The notes under the pieces are model-generated. The model searched no databases, had not been told where the DNA came from, and saw nothing but the letters and a program-made list of their open reading frames with translations. A stretch of 64,000 bases of DNA from Chlorocebus sabaeus (taxonomy: Eukaryota; Chordata; Mammalia; Primates; Cercopithecidae): contig NC_132915.1 of NCBI RefSeq assembly GCF_047675955.1, positions 781,001-845,000 on the forward strand, read 5' to 3'. Positions 34,903 through 45,112 of the stretch are shown piece after piece. Position 1 is the first letter of the stretch. Each line of letters starts with the position of its first letter. The translations under genes were made by a program, and so were the position numbers.

Positions 34903-35400
34903 TAATGAAATTTTAAAAATAATTCGGCTGCTCGGCTGCTCTGTCTATGGAGTAGCCATTCTTTATTCCTTTGCTTTCTTAATAAACTTGCTTTCAGCCG
35001 GGTGCCGAAAGCAAGATTACTGGGTTACAAAGATTACAAAGTGCTGGAATTACTCACACCTGTAATCCCAGCACTTTGGGAGGCCAAGGTGGGCGGATCA
35101 CGAGGATCACGAGGTCAGGAGATTGAGACCAGCCTGGCCAATACGGTGAAACTCTGTCTCTACTAAAAATACAAAAATTAGCAGGCGCTTGTAGCCCCAG
35201 CTACTCAGGAAGCTGAGGCAGAAGAATCACTTGAACCTGAGAGGCGGAGATTACAGTGAGCTGAGATCATGCCACTGCACTCCAGCCTGGGCAAACACAG
35301 AGGGACTCTGTCTCAAAAAAAAAAAACCAAAAAAAACAACAAAAAAAAAACACTTGCTTTCGCTTTATCTATAAAAAAATTTTAATGAAATTTTAAAAAT
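34903..35400 (+). mobile_element. Retroposed LTR-transcript fragment with nested Alu
   Basis: An 18-bp perfect duplication, taatgaaattttaaaaat, sits at 34903-34920 and 35383-35400. Between them is about 97 bp of LTR-like text ('gctgctctgtctatggag' to 'cttaataaacttgctttc') ending in an AATAAA signal, about 19 nt and an A-rich tail. An Alu (about 34996-35351) splits it with its own repeat 'acttgctttc'. The long duplication and the tail after a poly(A) signal indicate L1-mediated retroposition of an ERV transcript end, not proviral integration. Confidence 0.75.
34996..35351 (+). mobile_element. Alu with rearranged head
   Basis: Normal Alu from 'cacacctgtaatcccagc' (about 35049) to the tail. The first arm start 'gccgggtgc' is followed by about 49 bp of foreign or inverted text, including GAAAGCAAG, the reverse complement of the upstream CTTGCTTTC. 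Confidence 0.75.
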
Positions 35401-35785
35401 TCAATTCACAACACCATCAAAAACACTTCAAAATTAATTTACAAAAGGGCAAAATTTGTACACTGAAAATTACTAAATATTGCTGAGAGAAAGATCTCAA
35501 CAAATGGAAAGAGATTTCATGTTCACGGTGAGATGGCAATTCTCCCCCAAATAGATATGCAAAATTAAATGCAATTCCTAAAAACTCTATCACAGCATGG
35601 TTTTTTGAAAAAAATGACAAATTGATACTAAACTTTATATGGAAATGTAAGGAACCCTGAACAGCCAAAAGAATTTTGAAAATGAAGAAAAACATTAGAT
35701 AACTTATACTACCTGATTTCAAAACTTACTATAAAGCTGCCATAATCGAGACAGTGTGATGCTGATATAAAAGGCATACAGGCCT
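35401..35785 (+). mobile_element. L1 fragment, ORF2 after RT
   Basis: 'agagatttcatgttcacgg', 'gcaattcctaaaaactcta' and 'actataaagctgccataat' match L1 ORF2 downstream of the RT core. Confidence 0.8.
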
Positions 35786-35899
35786 CTTGCCCTCAGTCCC
35801 GTATTAAACTTGAGTTAGAAGATGCCAATCTCAAAATGAAGGAAAAACCATTGCCTGCTAGCCCCTAGTCCAACTTCGGTGGCCAATCTGAATTATCAT

Positions 35900-36191
35900 T
35901 TTTTTTTTTTTCCCAGACACGGTCTCAGTCTGTTGCCCAGGGTGGAGTGCAGTGGTGCAATCACAGTTCACTGTGTCCTCGACCTCCTGAACTCAGGTGA
36001 TCCTCCACCTCAGCCTCGCGACTAGCTGAGACCACAGCCCCACTCACTATGCCCGGCTAATTTCTTAACTTTTTGTAGAGACAGGGCTCTCTCTGTTGCT
36101 CGAGCTGGACTCGAACTCCTGGGATCAAGTGATCCTTCCACCTCAGCCTCCCAAAGTGCTGGGATGACAGGCATGAGCCACCATGCTCTGC
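35900..36191 (-). mobile_element. Alu (AluJ-like), antisense
   Basis: 'cagacacggtctcagtctg' to 'catgagccaccatgctctg'. Confidence 0.82.
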
Positions 36192-37529
36192 TTGTTATCT
36201 GAATTGTCTTTCCTTCTCCACTTCTGCATTTTTATTAAAACACTGCAAAAATTGAATGTACTTCTCCTGTCTGTATTCTTTCACATTAAGTCAATCACTC
36301 AAGATCCATAAACAAGACAGAGAACATACATATCCCAGCCTAAAATAAAACTTTTTAAAATCATTTGGTGCTCATTTCCAGCCTGATTTGAGGCCCTACC
36401 ACTACCAACTTGGAACTACCACCCATGTGAGCTTCCTCTGGCTCTCTCCATGGCCCAGATAATCAATCCAACTTTCTACTGGACAGGCTGGTCTCCCTGT
36501 AGCTGGTTTTCATAAACACGAAATTCGTCTAATTGTTATTGGAACTACTAGCTGAAATATGGAACTGGTTAAAAGTACCATTTATTTTCAAATGTACATG
36601 CACAGTTGCACATACATGCAGCAACACATCCTCCACATCCAGCCAATCGATCAAGTTAATGCTTTTTATTAGAGAACAGAACAAAAAATACCAATATAGA
36701 GCCTGCTTTTCTTTTCTGAGGTCTTGGTAAATGTTTTTCAAGAAATCAAGAGAAAATACGACTGGATAAAGCAAAAATAAATTCGAATGTATAATATACA
36801 AAGTATAACTAGTCCAATTCTCAAGAAGCAAGATCTTTTACTGGGGGTAGTGAGCTGGTGAAAAAGACCTCTGATATATCTAGGACAACAAATTCTTTTT
36901 TGATGCAGCCTTTCTTGTGTATGAATAATGTATATGGCTGCTTATTTCCAGGTGACTCTGGTACAGCACATTACATTGAAACATCAATTTAAGTTTAACG
37001 TATAAAGTCGCAATGAACATGTTTTCTATCTAAGCTTATGTAATGAATTCATACCAATGAACACATGGTATGAATTCTATCGCTTGTAACAACCCTTGAG
37101 GGGAGTAAGAAGAAAACGATCTGTCTGAGGGCATATCACTGACAGTGATTGACAGCCACAAAGAGCTGAAGTTGGGTGGCCCGAAAGTGCTCTGCTCATT
37201 TGATAAATGCTAAGTCAAATCACATCACAGTTTAGATGCATTAAACGGGGCACAGGTTAGAATAAAACCAGGTGCCCGGGAGTTTTCCAAGTTTCAGATT
37301 AGAACAAAAGTCCAGGCACATAAGGTCTTTGCTAGAAAACTCCTTGGTCTCTTCCCTGAAGATTCTGGTACCCAATTTCCCATGTTATAAAACTCCAAAT
37401 CTTTTCCCCCATTCGCTGCGCTGGACACGTAAGATTACAGAGGGTTCGTAGTTGTAAACGCACCCACCTAAAAAATTTAAAAGCGCAAAACCAACAAACA
37501 GACAGCACCTGAAAAATCTCTCACGGGCT
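36192..37529. other. Repeat-poor flank of the CpG island
   Basis: No transposon recognised over 1.3 kb. Contains a perfect 12-bp-arm hairpin at 37045-37077. Composition shifts to GC-rich from about 37530. Confidence 0.5.
37045..37077. repeat. Perfect inverted repeat, 12-bp arms
   Basis: GAATTCATACCA (37045-37056) and TGGTATGAATTC (37066-37077) around a 9-nt loop. Confidence 0.9.
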
Positions 37530-38600
37530 TCGAAGGAGATGTGGCCTGGCGTCCACAAAAAGGGCGAAGGGAAGACACTGGCCCCCGCGAACCCGCCTCC
37601 CTCCGGGAAGGAAAGGCGGAGGGCGGGCGGGGAACACCGCGCCCCTCCCGGCGCCCCGGCGACTCGGGCTGGGGGCAGGGGTGCGAGGGCCGGGGAGGAC
37701 GAGGCCAGCCGTCGAGGGCGACCGGCTCAAATGGGCGAGCTTTTCACGGCTGCCACGGGTCCAAGGCGGAGAAATTCACCTGCGCTCCTCTCCTTCGAAG
37801 AGGCCATAACCGCCTGCGCTCAATGAACAAAAACCACCAAAACGCCAATCCCGGCTCCCGCCTCCCCGGGGGCTCCCACCGCGCGACCCCAGCGCCGGCT
37901 CCCGCCCCGGCTCGCCCCGCCCCGGCCCCGCCCCACCCCGCGGGCTGGCACCGCCCGCCCCCTTCCGCCTCAGCCTCAGCCCCAGCCCCGGCCTCAGCCC
38001 TGCGCCGGCGGGAACCCCTCTCGCCCACCGCGAGGCCCGCCGCGCCCACCCGCTCTCGCGAGCCTTCCCGCGCCCCTCGCCGCCTCCTCCCGCTCCGCCG
38101 CTGACGTGTCGGCCAGACCCCCGGGGAAGCCTCCGCCCTCGCCGCCTCCTGCGGCCTGCCGCTTACCGGGTGGTCCTCGCGGGAGCTGCTTCAGCAGTTT
38201 GGGCAGTGGCGGAAAGGAAGCCACCGCCCGGGACCTGTGGCTTGAAAATTTGGCTTTGCCTCGTATTGGCTTTTGGTTTTGAGGTTTTTGGAATTTTCCC
38301 GCGGTGCCTCGGCAGTGGGGCTGCGCGCGCACACGTGTGAGCGGTGCATTCTGGGGCCTGGCGAGCGGCCCCGCGCGCTCCCGCGGCCTCGCGGGAAAAT
38401 TCCGACGAATCTCGGGTCCGTGGGGCGGGGCGGGCGCGTCCGGGACGCTGGCGGAAGTGGGCCCGGCTGGGGCGGGCGCTGGGTGCGCGGAGTCGGTACC
38501 GCTCGGGTGTTCCCGGGCTCGCGGGGAGGCCCCGCAGGGAGCAACGCCGCGGCAGCGCCCGCGTAGAAGGGGCGCTGGCTTCTTCCATGGTCTGTTCAAA
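37530..38600. promoter_or_regulatory. CpG island promoter, possibly bidirectional
   Basis: About 1 kb of very GC-rich DNA with dense CpG in an otherwise CpG-poor window. GC boxes lie at 37910-37938 and 38421-38434. Other motifs are E2F-like TTTCCCGC (38295-38302) and GCGGGAAA (38391-38398), an E-box CACGTG (38332-38337), a ZNF143-like 'tgcattctggggc' (38345-38357), an ETS-like 'gcggaagtg' (38451-38459), ATTGG/CCAAT (38265-38269) and a CRE-like 'tgacgtg' (about 38102). No TATA box is seen. Such islands are usually ubiquitous promoters. ORFs of 100-200 codons on both strands come from GC composition. I cannot tell which gene it serves. Confidence 0.9.
38167..38345 (-). other. Candidate first exon with splice donor (minus strand)
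   Basis: Read on the minus strand, the sequence runs through 'ctgaagcagctcccgcgag' to CCACCCG followed directly by GTAAGC (complement of 38161-38166), a good 5' splice site at the edge of the CpG island. The 5' end is unknown; 38345 is an estimate from the E2F/E-box cluster. No ATG with a convincing Kozak context and continuing frame is visible, so the exon may be 5' UTR. The gene would extend leftwards, making the left 38 kb intronic or 3'. The gene is not identified. Confidence 0.45.
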
Positions 38601-38734
38601 GTGTAGGGGAGATAAAACGGAAATTACTTCTTTGGAAGAAAAGTTGAGGCTTTGTCAACGGGGTAAAACCTCTGAAATAAGATTGTCTAAGTGCGTTCTC
38701 AACGATACCCACAAAAAAGCCATCTTCAGTTAAT

Positions 38735-38973
38735 GATTTCCCCGGCCGCGCGTCAGTTCCATCCAGTGTGTGGTCGGGTTCAAGTCAGTTCAACGCTGTA
38801 CTTAAACCACCCAAACAAATACTAACAGAATTGTCTCCAAACTCCCGTTTATGACAATGGCATTAGCTTGTCTTGGTGAATTGTTTTTGCGTCTAGAATC
38901 TGACGAATTAAGCTTTAAAATGCCTTAAATCAATGCCTCATAACCATAAATCATAATCATAAAACTACAGCTT
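38735..38973. other. Unassigned sequence right of the CpG island
   Basis: No repeat. A weak donor-like 'acggggtaaaac' at about 38658 on the plus strand could belong to a divergent transcript. The plus-strand 129-codon frame ending at 38733 has no other support. Confidence 0.35.
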
Positions 38974-39263
38974 GGGCCGGGCGCGGTGGCTCACGCCTGT
39001 AATCCCAGCACTTTGGGAGGCCGAGGCGGGCGGATCACGAGGTCAGAAGATCAAGACCAGCCTGGCCAACACGGTGAAACCCCGTCTCTACTAAAAATAC
39101 AAAAAATTAGCCGGGATGGTGGCGGCGCCTGTGGTCCCAGCTACTCGGGAGGCTGAGGCAGGAGAATGGCGTGTACCCAGGAGGTGGAGGTTGCAGTGAG
39201 CTGAGATCGCGCCACTCACTCCAGCCTGGCGACAGAGCGAGACTCCGTCTCAAACAAAAAAAC
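38974..39263 (+). mobile_element. Alu (AluY/S-like)
   Basis: 'ggccgggcgcggtggctca' to 'gactccgtctcaaacaaa', well preserved. Confidence 0.9.
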
Positions 39264-39297
39264 TGTAACTTCACATATACGTTCAAAAACACACTAC

Positions 39298-39572
39298 AGG
39301 TGGGGTGCGGTGGCTCACACCCCCAATCCCAGCATTTTGGGAGGCCGAGGCAGGTGGATCACCTGTGGTCAGGAGTTTGAGACCAGCCTGGTCAACATAG
39401 CAAAAAACCGTCTCTACTAATAATACAAAAATTAGTGTGTACTCCCAGCTGCTTAAGAGGCTGAGGCAGGAGAATTGCTTGAACCCAGGAGGTGAAGGTT
39501 GCAGTAAGCCAAGATCGCACTACTGCACTCCAGCCTGGCCAACAAAGCGAGACTCCATCTCAAAAAACACCA
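39298..39572 (+). mobile_element. Alu (AluS-like)
   Basis: 'ggtggggtgcggtggctca' to 'gactccatctcaaaaaac', with a small deletion in the right-arm start. Tandem with the preceding Alu, same orientation. Confidence 0.88.
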
Positions 39573-39902
39573 CCACAAAGCTGTTTGCTTGTAATAAAAA
39601 TAGCTCTAGAGTATTTAAACACTTCCAACTATTCCTATGGTGAAGAAATACCCATTTTACCAATGAATACTTTCAATTCAGAGACTAATTTGCAGAGGTT
39701 ATACATTTATAAGTGATACAATAAGTATATAGCATAGCGGTAGCAACAATCTTTTTAAGAATTAAAGGTAGTTAAAAAAAGGAACCGATCCAGAGGTTGA
39801 GACAAAAGTGGCAGAATCTGCAACTACATTAAGGAATTCGGTGTTTAAATCCATTCTTGAAACTATTCCCTGCCAGTTAAGGAAGTCGGTGCTTTTTGAT
39901 TG
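39573..39902. other. Unassigned AT-rich sequence
   Basis: No element seen. Confidence 0.5.
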
Positions 39903-40255
39903 TTTCTTAATTTTAGATTTGGGGGCGGGTACATGTGCTTGTTTGTTACATAGGTATATTGTGTAATGGTGGGGATTGGGCTTCTGGTGTACCTGTCACC
40001 CAAATGTTGAACATTGTACCCAATAGGAAATTTTTCAGCCCTCACCCCCCCTCCCACCCTCTCCTTCCCTTTTTGGAGTCCCCAGTGTCTTGTTACTCCC
40101 ATTCTTATGTGCATGTATACCTATCGTTTAGCTCCCACTTATGAGAACATGCAGTATTTGAGTTTCTGTTTCTGAGTTTGTTCACTTAGGATGATGGCCT
40201 CCAGCTCCGTCCATGTTGCTGCAAAAGACGTGATTTCATTCTGTTTTACAGCGGA
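39903..40255 (-). mobile_element. L1 3' end (L1P/L1MA class), antisense
   Basis: 'tacatgtgcttgtttgtta', 'ctcccacttatgagaacat' and 'ggcctccagctccgtccat' are the reverse of the L1 ORF2 end and 3' UTR. Confidence 0.88.
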
Positions 40256-40865
40256 GAGGTCGATGCGTTTTTGATGTGTGCATAGTGTGACGTGAATAAA
40301 TCAAAAGCAAGTCCTGGGTAGGGAGATACATGCCTGAGGGGCACGCATCGTGGTACCTTGACCATGAGAAAGTCACCTCTGTGGTAACAAATCAAGAGTG
40401 AGCTAGTGTTTAAGTTCTGCATTTACCAGCAAAGAAAGCAAGTCAAGTATGTATTTCTTTAGAGAAACTATTTTGGTACCCACATCCTTTTACATATTTG
40501 CTGAAAAATCATTTTTAGTGTTTGTTAATGATTGATGTCTTGCCATATCCCAGTTTTCTGTCTTTTTAGTTCAGTGGTTAATAAAGAATCTCTAGGCTCA
40601 TCCAACTTTGCAGTATATGACATGACACCATGTTTAGGCCTCATTTAGACCTAAATGGGAAGCATACATAGCATAAAGATCCAAACTTAAATTTATAGGG
40701 ATTCATTTTGCCTGGCATTCGTATACATGGAACTATCTTAATAATATTTTAAGCAATAATGAGATGTTCACTTTGTAAAATGCCTGGAAAGTTTCCAGAG
40801 AAACAGATATTTCAATACAAACCCTCTTTTTAATTGAATCATAAAATTGATTATGGGTGATCCGG
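40256..40865. other. Unassigned sequence
   Basis: Nothing recognised. Confidence 0.5.
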
Positions 40866-40891
40866 GGTGTGTGTGTGTGTGTGTGTGTGTA
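40866..40891. repeat. (GT)n microsatellite
   Basis: About 12 GT units just upstream of the antisense Alu monomer. Confidence 0.9.
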
Positions 40892-40911
40892 TGGGGTTTG
40901 ATTTGTTTGTT

Positions 40912-41055
40912 TGAGACTGGGTCTCACTCTCACCCAGGCTGAAGTGCAGTGGTGCAAACACAGCTCCCTGCAACCTCGACCTTCTGCGCTCAAGCAATCC
41001 AACGGCCTCAGCGGCACCAAAGTGTTGGAGTTATAGGCGTGGGTCACCGGGCCCA
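40912..41055 (-). mobile_element. Alu monomer (FLAM-like), antisense
   Basis: 'gactgggtctcactctcac' to 'gcgtgggtcaccgggccc'. Single arm. Confidence 0.75.
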
Positions 41056-41374
41056 CATATGTGTTATTCTGAAACACGGTTTTGGTTGCAGAGTATAGAA
41101 CCCAATCACAAATCATGTAGCAAAAATGAAAAATGGCCTATTTAGGTGAAAATTATTACATTGTTTACATTAAATCTTTACATTCTAGAGGAAAACAACA
41201 CAATTGGCTGAGTGCTGCCAAGTTCCTGACATTATCAAACCTTCCTTCCAAGTTCAACAAACAGAATCAACTGTCTTAGAATCCACGTTGTGGAAACCAT
41301 TGTACCAAGACTCCTACTTCCAGAATTAGTTCAGACACCACCCACCTGGTTTCCAGTCCTTATCTGGCACCCCA
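41056..41374. other. Unassigned sequence
   Basis: Nothing recognised. Confidence 0.5.
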
Positions 41375-41583
41375 ACATTTAACATTATCTTTTCTTTCTT
41401 TCTTTTTTCAAATTTTTTTTCTGAGACAGAGTCTCACTCGGTGGCCCAGGCTGGAGCGCAGTAGCATGATCTCAGCTCAGTTCACTGCAACCTCCGCCTC
41501 CCTGGTTCAAGCGATTCTTGTGCTTCAACCTCGCGAGTAGCTGGGATTACAGGCACGTGCCATCACGCCCTTAACACTATCTT
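41375..41583 (-). mobile_element. 5'-truncated Alu with target duplication, antisense
   Basis: Right arm only, with 'tttaacattatctt' (41375-41388) and 'cttaacactatctt' (about 41570-41583) as flanking duplications. The Alu ends at 'gccatcacgccc', so it was truncated at insertion rather than later deleted. Confidence 0.82.
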
Positions 41584-41639
41584 GTCCATGGCTTTGATAT
41601 TTGCCTCTTGTGCCTCAGTTGTGAATAATGCATGTTGAA

Positions 41640-41800
41640 GTTCCAGGCACTGGGCTAACTCCTTAGGCTGGGTTATTTCCTTTGATTCTCACAGTGATCT
41701 TATGTAATCCACAGTGGTAATACTCTACTTTCACAGATACAGGAACTCATACACAGAGCCATCTCTTCTAGTGGAGGGTGGAACCTGACTTCAATTCCAT
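41640..41800 (-). mobile_element. MIR-like fragment, antisense
   Basis: 'ccaggcactgggctaactc' and 'ttcacagatacaggaactc' resemble reversed MIR. Confidence 0.55.
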
Positions 41801-43932
41801 TCACAGTGGCTTCGTACTTACAGTGTTCTTGCTCCTGGCCGGGCTGATGACTTGGAGATAGGGCACAGGGTGAGGTGATCCCAGAGGCTTTACACTCTCA
41901 CCACATTACTTTCCCATTAAAACATTCCCGCTGAGGAAATGTCAGTTGAATTAGAGAAGAGAACAATGTGAATTTTTTTTGTGCCAGAAACACTTTAAGA
42001 AATGGAGCAGATAATAGTGCAGGGCTTTGATCTGCCACCCCGAAGGGGAATAGGCCAAGGAAGGGATGGCTGCAGGGATGGAAATTCATGGAAAATGGGA
42101 AATGTATTATAAATGCTGCAGGGAATCTGCCCCTTCTACCCCTGACATGCTCACTCCCTAGGCTCTGCTGAAAGAACGCACCTAGGAGGACATGTTTGTA
42201 CTAGAGCCTCCGTTGCTAGCCACAGCTAATTGAACCAGGGATGGTAGCCTGACCCTAGCTGAACCAATCAAACTATTGCTGGGGAATTTGGAATTGCGAC
42301 ACTGAGAGACTGTAACACCTCTATACAACAGGAGCTAAAGCCCGCATGCCAACTGGAGTTACGGGGGAAAGACAAAAATGTAAGTAGCAAAGAAAATTGG
42401 CTGGCAGAGAAAAGCAAAATGAGGTTGAAAGGCTATTATTTATCCTGTGAGAGAGATGGGAGCTTCCATTCCTTATTTTTTATTTTTAAACCCAATTTTA
42501 AGGTAAACTGACTACATATTTTTTTCTGTTCTTAGTGGTCCACAAGATTCCCCCACATCCTTGCAACAATGACCCTTTTACCCATGCTGACTTCAGTGAG
42601 TTTCTCTCCCTCACTGCAAAGTAAGCCCTGACTAAGAACCTGGAGGTGGCAGCTCTTCATTGTGTCACTGGGCATCAGCACTTTGACTGAGCCTAATTTA
42701 ATTGATAAATTAATCAATAGACACCTAATGCGAGATTACTATAGGGAACAAAAAATAGCTTTTCCGTACCCATCCTAGGTTCATGGCTGAGGCCTCCATG
42801 ATAAAAGACAGATTAACAAAAGCAAAGCGTAGATGTTGCATGTAAGTTTCCCATGACATAGGAGCCTTCCTAAGGAAAGGAACACCCAGAGCAGCTGTTA
42901 AACTTGTGTGTTTCTATGCCGGGTTTCATGAAGAGTGGACAGTTGTGAGGAGATATAGTTGAACAAAGATGGGAATAAACTGGGGGGGAATTTAGCGAGG
43001 CTTATTTGTTCAGATTTTTCTCTGTAACCCTTCAGTCTTCAGAGATAAGAAAGTACCTTTCCTGTGGATATGGGTACTATGGATATAGGCAGCACTTCTC
43101 ACATGAGGGTCTTAGGACCTGCTTCATGGAAAGTTCAGAAAATCATTCCAAGGTTTTATCACCTGCATCAGGAGAAAGGAGAGGAGGGAAGGTAAGAGTG
43201 ACCTTCCAGCTTCTGCCATGTTTTCAAACGTCAACATGCCGTATTTAGGAGTAGCATGTTCTGCACACAATCACTACCAAACATAAAGCACAAAGCCTAT
43301 AGGCTGTATGAAAGACACAGATCTAAGTATTTTACAGTTAAAAGAAAGCAGGAGTTGTTTAGAATTTTGGATTTGGAGTGGAGGGGGCCAGTAAAATGAC
43401 CATAATATTAGAAGTTAACAGAGTTAACAACTTTTTATTTGGTCAAGTAAAGACCTTAGGAGAAAAAGTCTGCCAAAATTATAATTTCATTTTTTAAGAA
43501 ATGTATTTTTAACTTTAAGACAAGATGAAGGGAAAAAGTCTCAAAGAACAGTCTTCTAAATTGAGTAAGTTTTATTTCATGAAAAACTCATTACATTGTT
43601 TTTATTCATCTCATTTTACCACTTCCTCCCCTTGTTAGTATCAGAACACTGCTTTTATTTAGCATGGCAATGTGCCCAATAAAAGGGACCACCTTCCCCA
43701 GACTCCATTCTGACTAGGGGTGGCCAGCAACTCGGCTCTCGCCAGTGAGAGAGAAAAGTTGGAAAGACAAGAGGCCAGGAGATATTTAACCTTCTTCCCC
43801 TCGCTCCTGCTTCCTAGTTAGAATAAGGGCTGAAGGACTTAAGTTCCAGTCATCGTGGACTGTAAACAACTCTTAAGGATGATAGTCATGGAATGAGGAT
43901 GGCAGAGAAAAAAAAAAAAAAAAAAAAGGAGG
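41801..43932. other. Unassigned, probably containing old repeats
   Basis: About 42160-42300 ('cacagctaattgaaccagg', 'ctgaaccaatcaaactatt') and 43620-43860 resemble decayed interspersed repeats I cannot name. No gene signal. Confidence 0.4.
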
Positions 43933-44250
43933 GCTGGGCACCATGGCTCATGCCTGTAATCCCAGCACTTTGGGAGGCTGAGGCGGGTGGATTATCTGAG
44001 GTCAGAAGTTTGAGACCAGCCTGACTACCATGGAGAAACCCCATCTCTACTAAAAAAAACACAAAATTAACCAGGCATGGTGGCACACGCCTGTAATCCC
44101 AGGTACTTGGGAGGCTGAGGCAGGAGAATCACTTGAACCTGGGGGATGGAGGTTACAGTGAGGCAAGATCGCGCCATTGCACTCCAGCCTGGGCAACAAG
44201 AGTGAAACTCTGTCTCAAAAAAAAAAAAAAAGAAAAAAGAAAAAAAAAAG
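43933..44250 (+). mobile_element. Alu (AluS-like)
   Basis: Full dimer. Target duplication is an A run plus 'ggagg' on both sides. Confidence 0.9.
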
Positions 44251-44314
44251 GAGGACCCTGGGTCCCCAGTAATCATGAGAGTTACCTGGCTTGCCTAACT
44301 CTGGATTTTATAAT

Positions 44315-45099
44315 TGCAAACCTCAAATATCTGCGACAGGTCTCAGTTAATTTAGAAAGTTTATTTTGCCGGCAGGGCACAGTGGCTCACGCCTATAATC
44401 CCAACACTTTGGGAGGCTGAGTCGGGCAGACCATGAGGTCAGGAGATCGAGACCGTGGTGACTAACACAGTGAAACCTCACCTCTACTAAAAATACAAAA
44501 AATTAGCCAGGCGTGGCGGCGGGCGCCTGTAGTCCCAGCTACTGGGGAGGCTGAGGCAGGAGCATGGCGTAAACCCAGGAGGCAGTGCTTGCAGTGAGCC
44601 GAGATCGTGCCATTGCACTCCAGCCTGGGTGACAAAGCGAGACTCCGTCTCAAAAAAAAAAAAAAAAGAAAGTTTATTTTGCCAAGGTTGAGGACGAACA
44701 CCCATAACACAGGCTCAGAGGTCCTGATGACATGTGCCCAAGGTGGTCAGAACACAGTTTGGTTTTATACATTTTAGGAAGACATGAGACAGCAGTGAAC
44801 ATATGTAAGATAAATATTGTTTCGGTCCAGGAAAGGCAGGGTGACTCAAAGCAAAGGTGGGACAACGTGAAGTGGGGAGGGGGCTTCCAGGTCATAGGTA
44901 GATAAGAGACAAATGGGTGCATTCTTTTGAGTTTCTGTTGACCCTCTCCAAAGGAGGTAATCAGATATACATTTATTTTGGTGAGCAGAGGGGTGACTTT
45001 GAATAGAATGGGAGGCAAGTTTACCCTAAGCAGTTCCCAGTTTGACTTTTCCCTTTACCTTAGTGATCTCGGGGCCCCCAGATTTATTTTCCTTCCATA
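44315..45099 (-). repeat. 3' LTR of the provirus (contains AluY)
   Basis: About 470 bp of LTR once the Alu is removed. It matches the 5' LTR over its length ('ggtcataggtagata', 'agcagttcccag', 'acattttagg'). It ends ...TTTGCA on the minus strand next to TAAT. Its first two bases have changed from TG to TA. Confidence 0.85.
44371..44666 (+). mobile_element. Alu inserted in the 3' LTR
   Basis: 17-bp perfect duplication agaaagtttattttgcc at 44354-44370 and 44667-44683. Little-diverged dimer. Confidence 0.95.
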
Positions 45100-45112
45100 T
45101 TTCCCCCCTTTT
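45100..45112 (-). promoter_or_regulatory. Proviral polypurine tract
   Basis: On the minus strand AAAAGGGGGGAAA directly precedes the 3' LTR, the expected site and form of the plus-strand DNA primer in retroviral reverse transcription. Confidence 0.85.

Noticed and set aside
37541..38104. 187-codon plus-strand ORF in the CpG island, with several opposed frames of 100-200 codons
   Set aside because: Pro/Ala/Arg-rich composition is typical of GC-rich promoter DNA. No splice support, and frames on both strands are equally open.
38344..38733. 129-codon plus-strand ORF ending in a less biased C-terminal part
   Set aside because: Considered as a divergent first exon, but no good donor or recognised homology. 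The N-terminal half is CpG-island composition.
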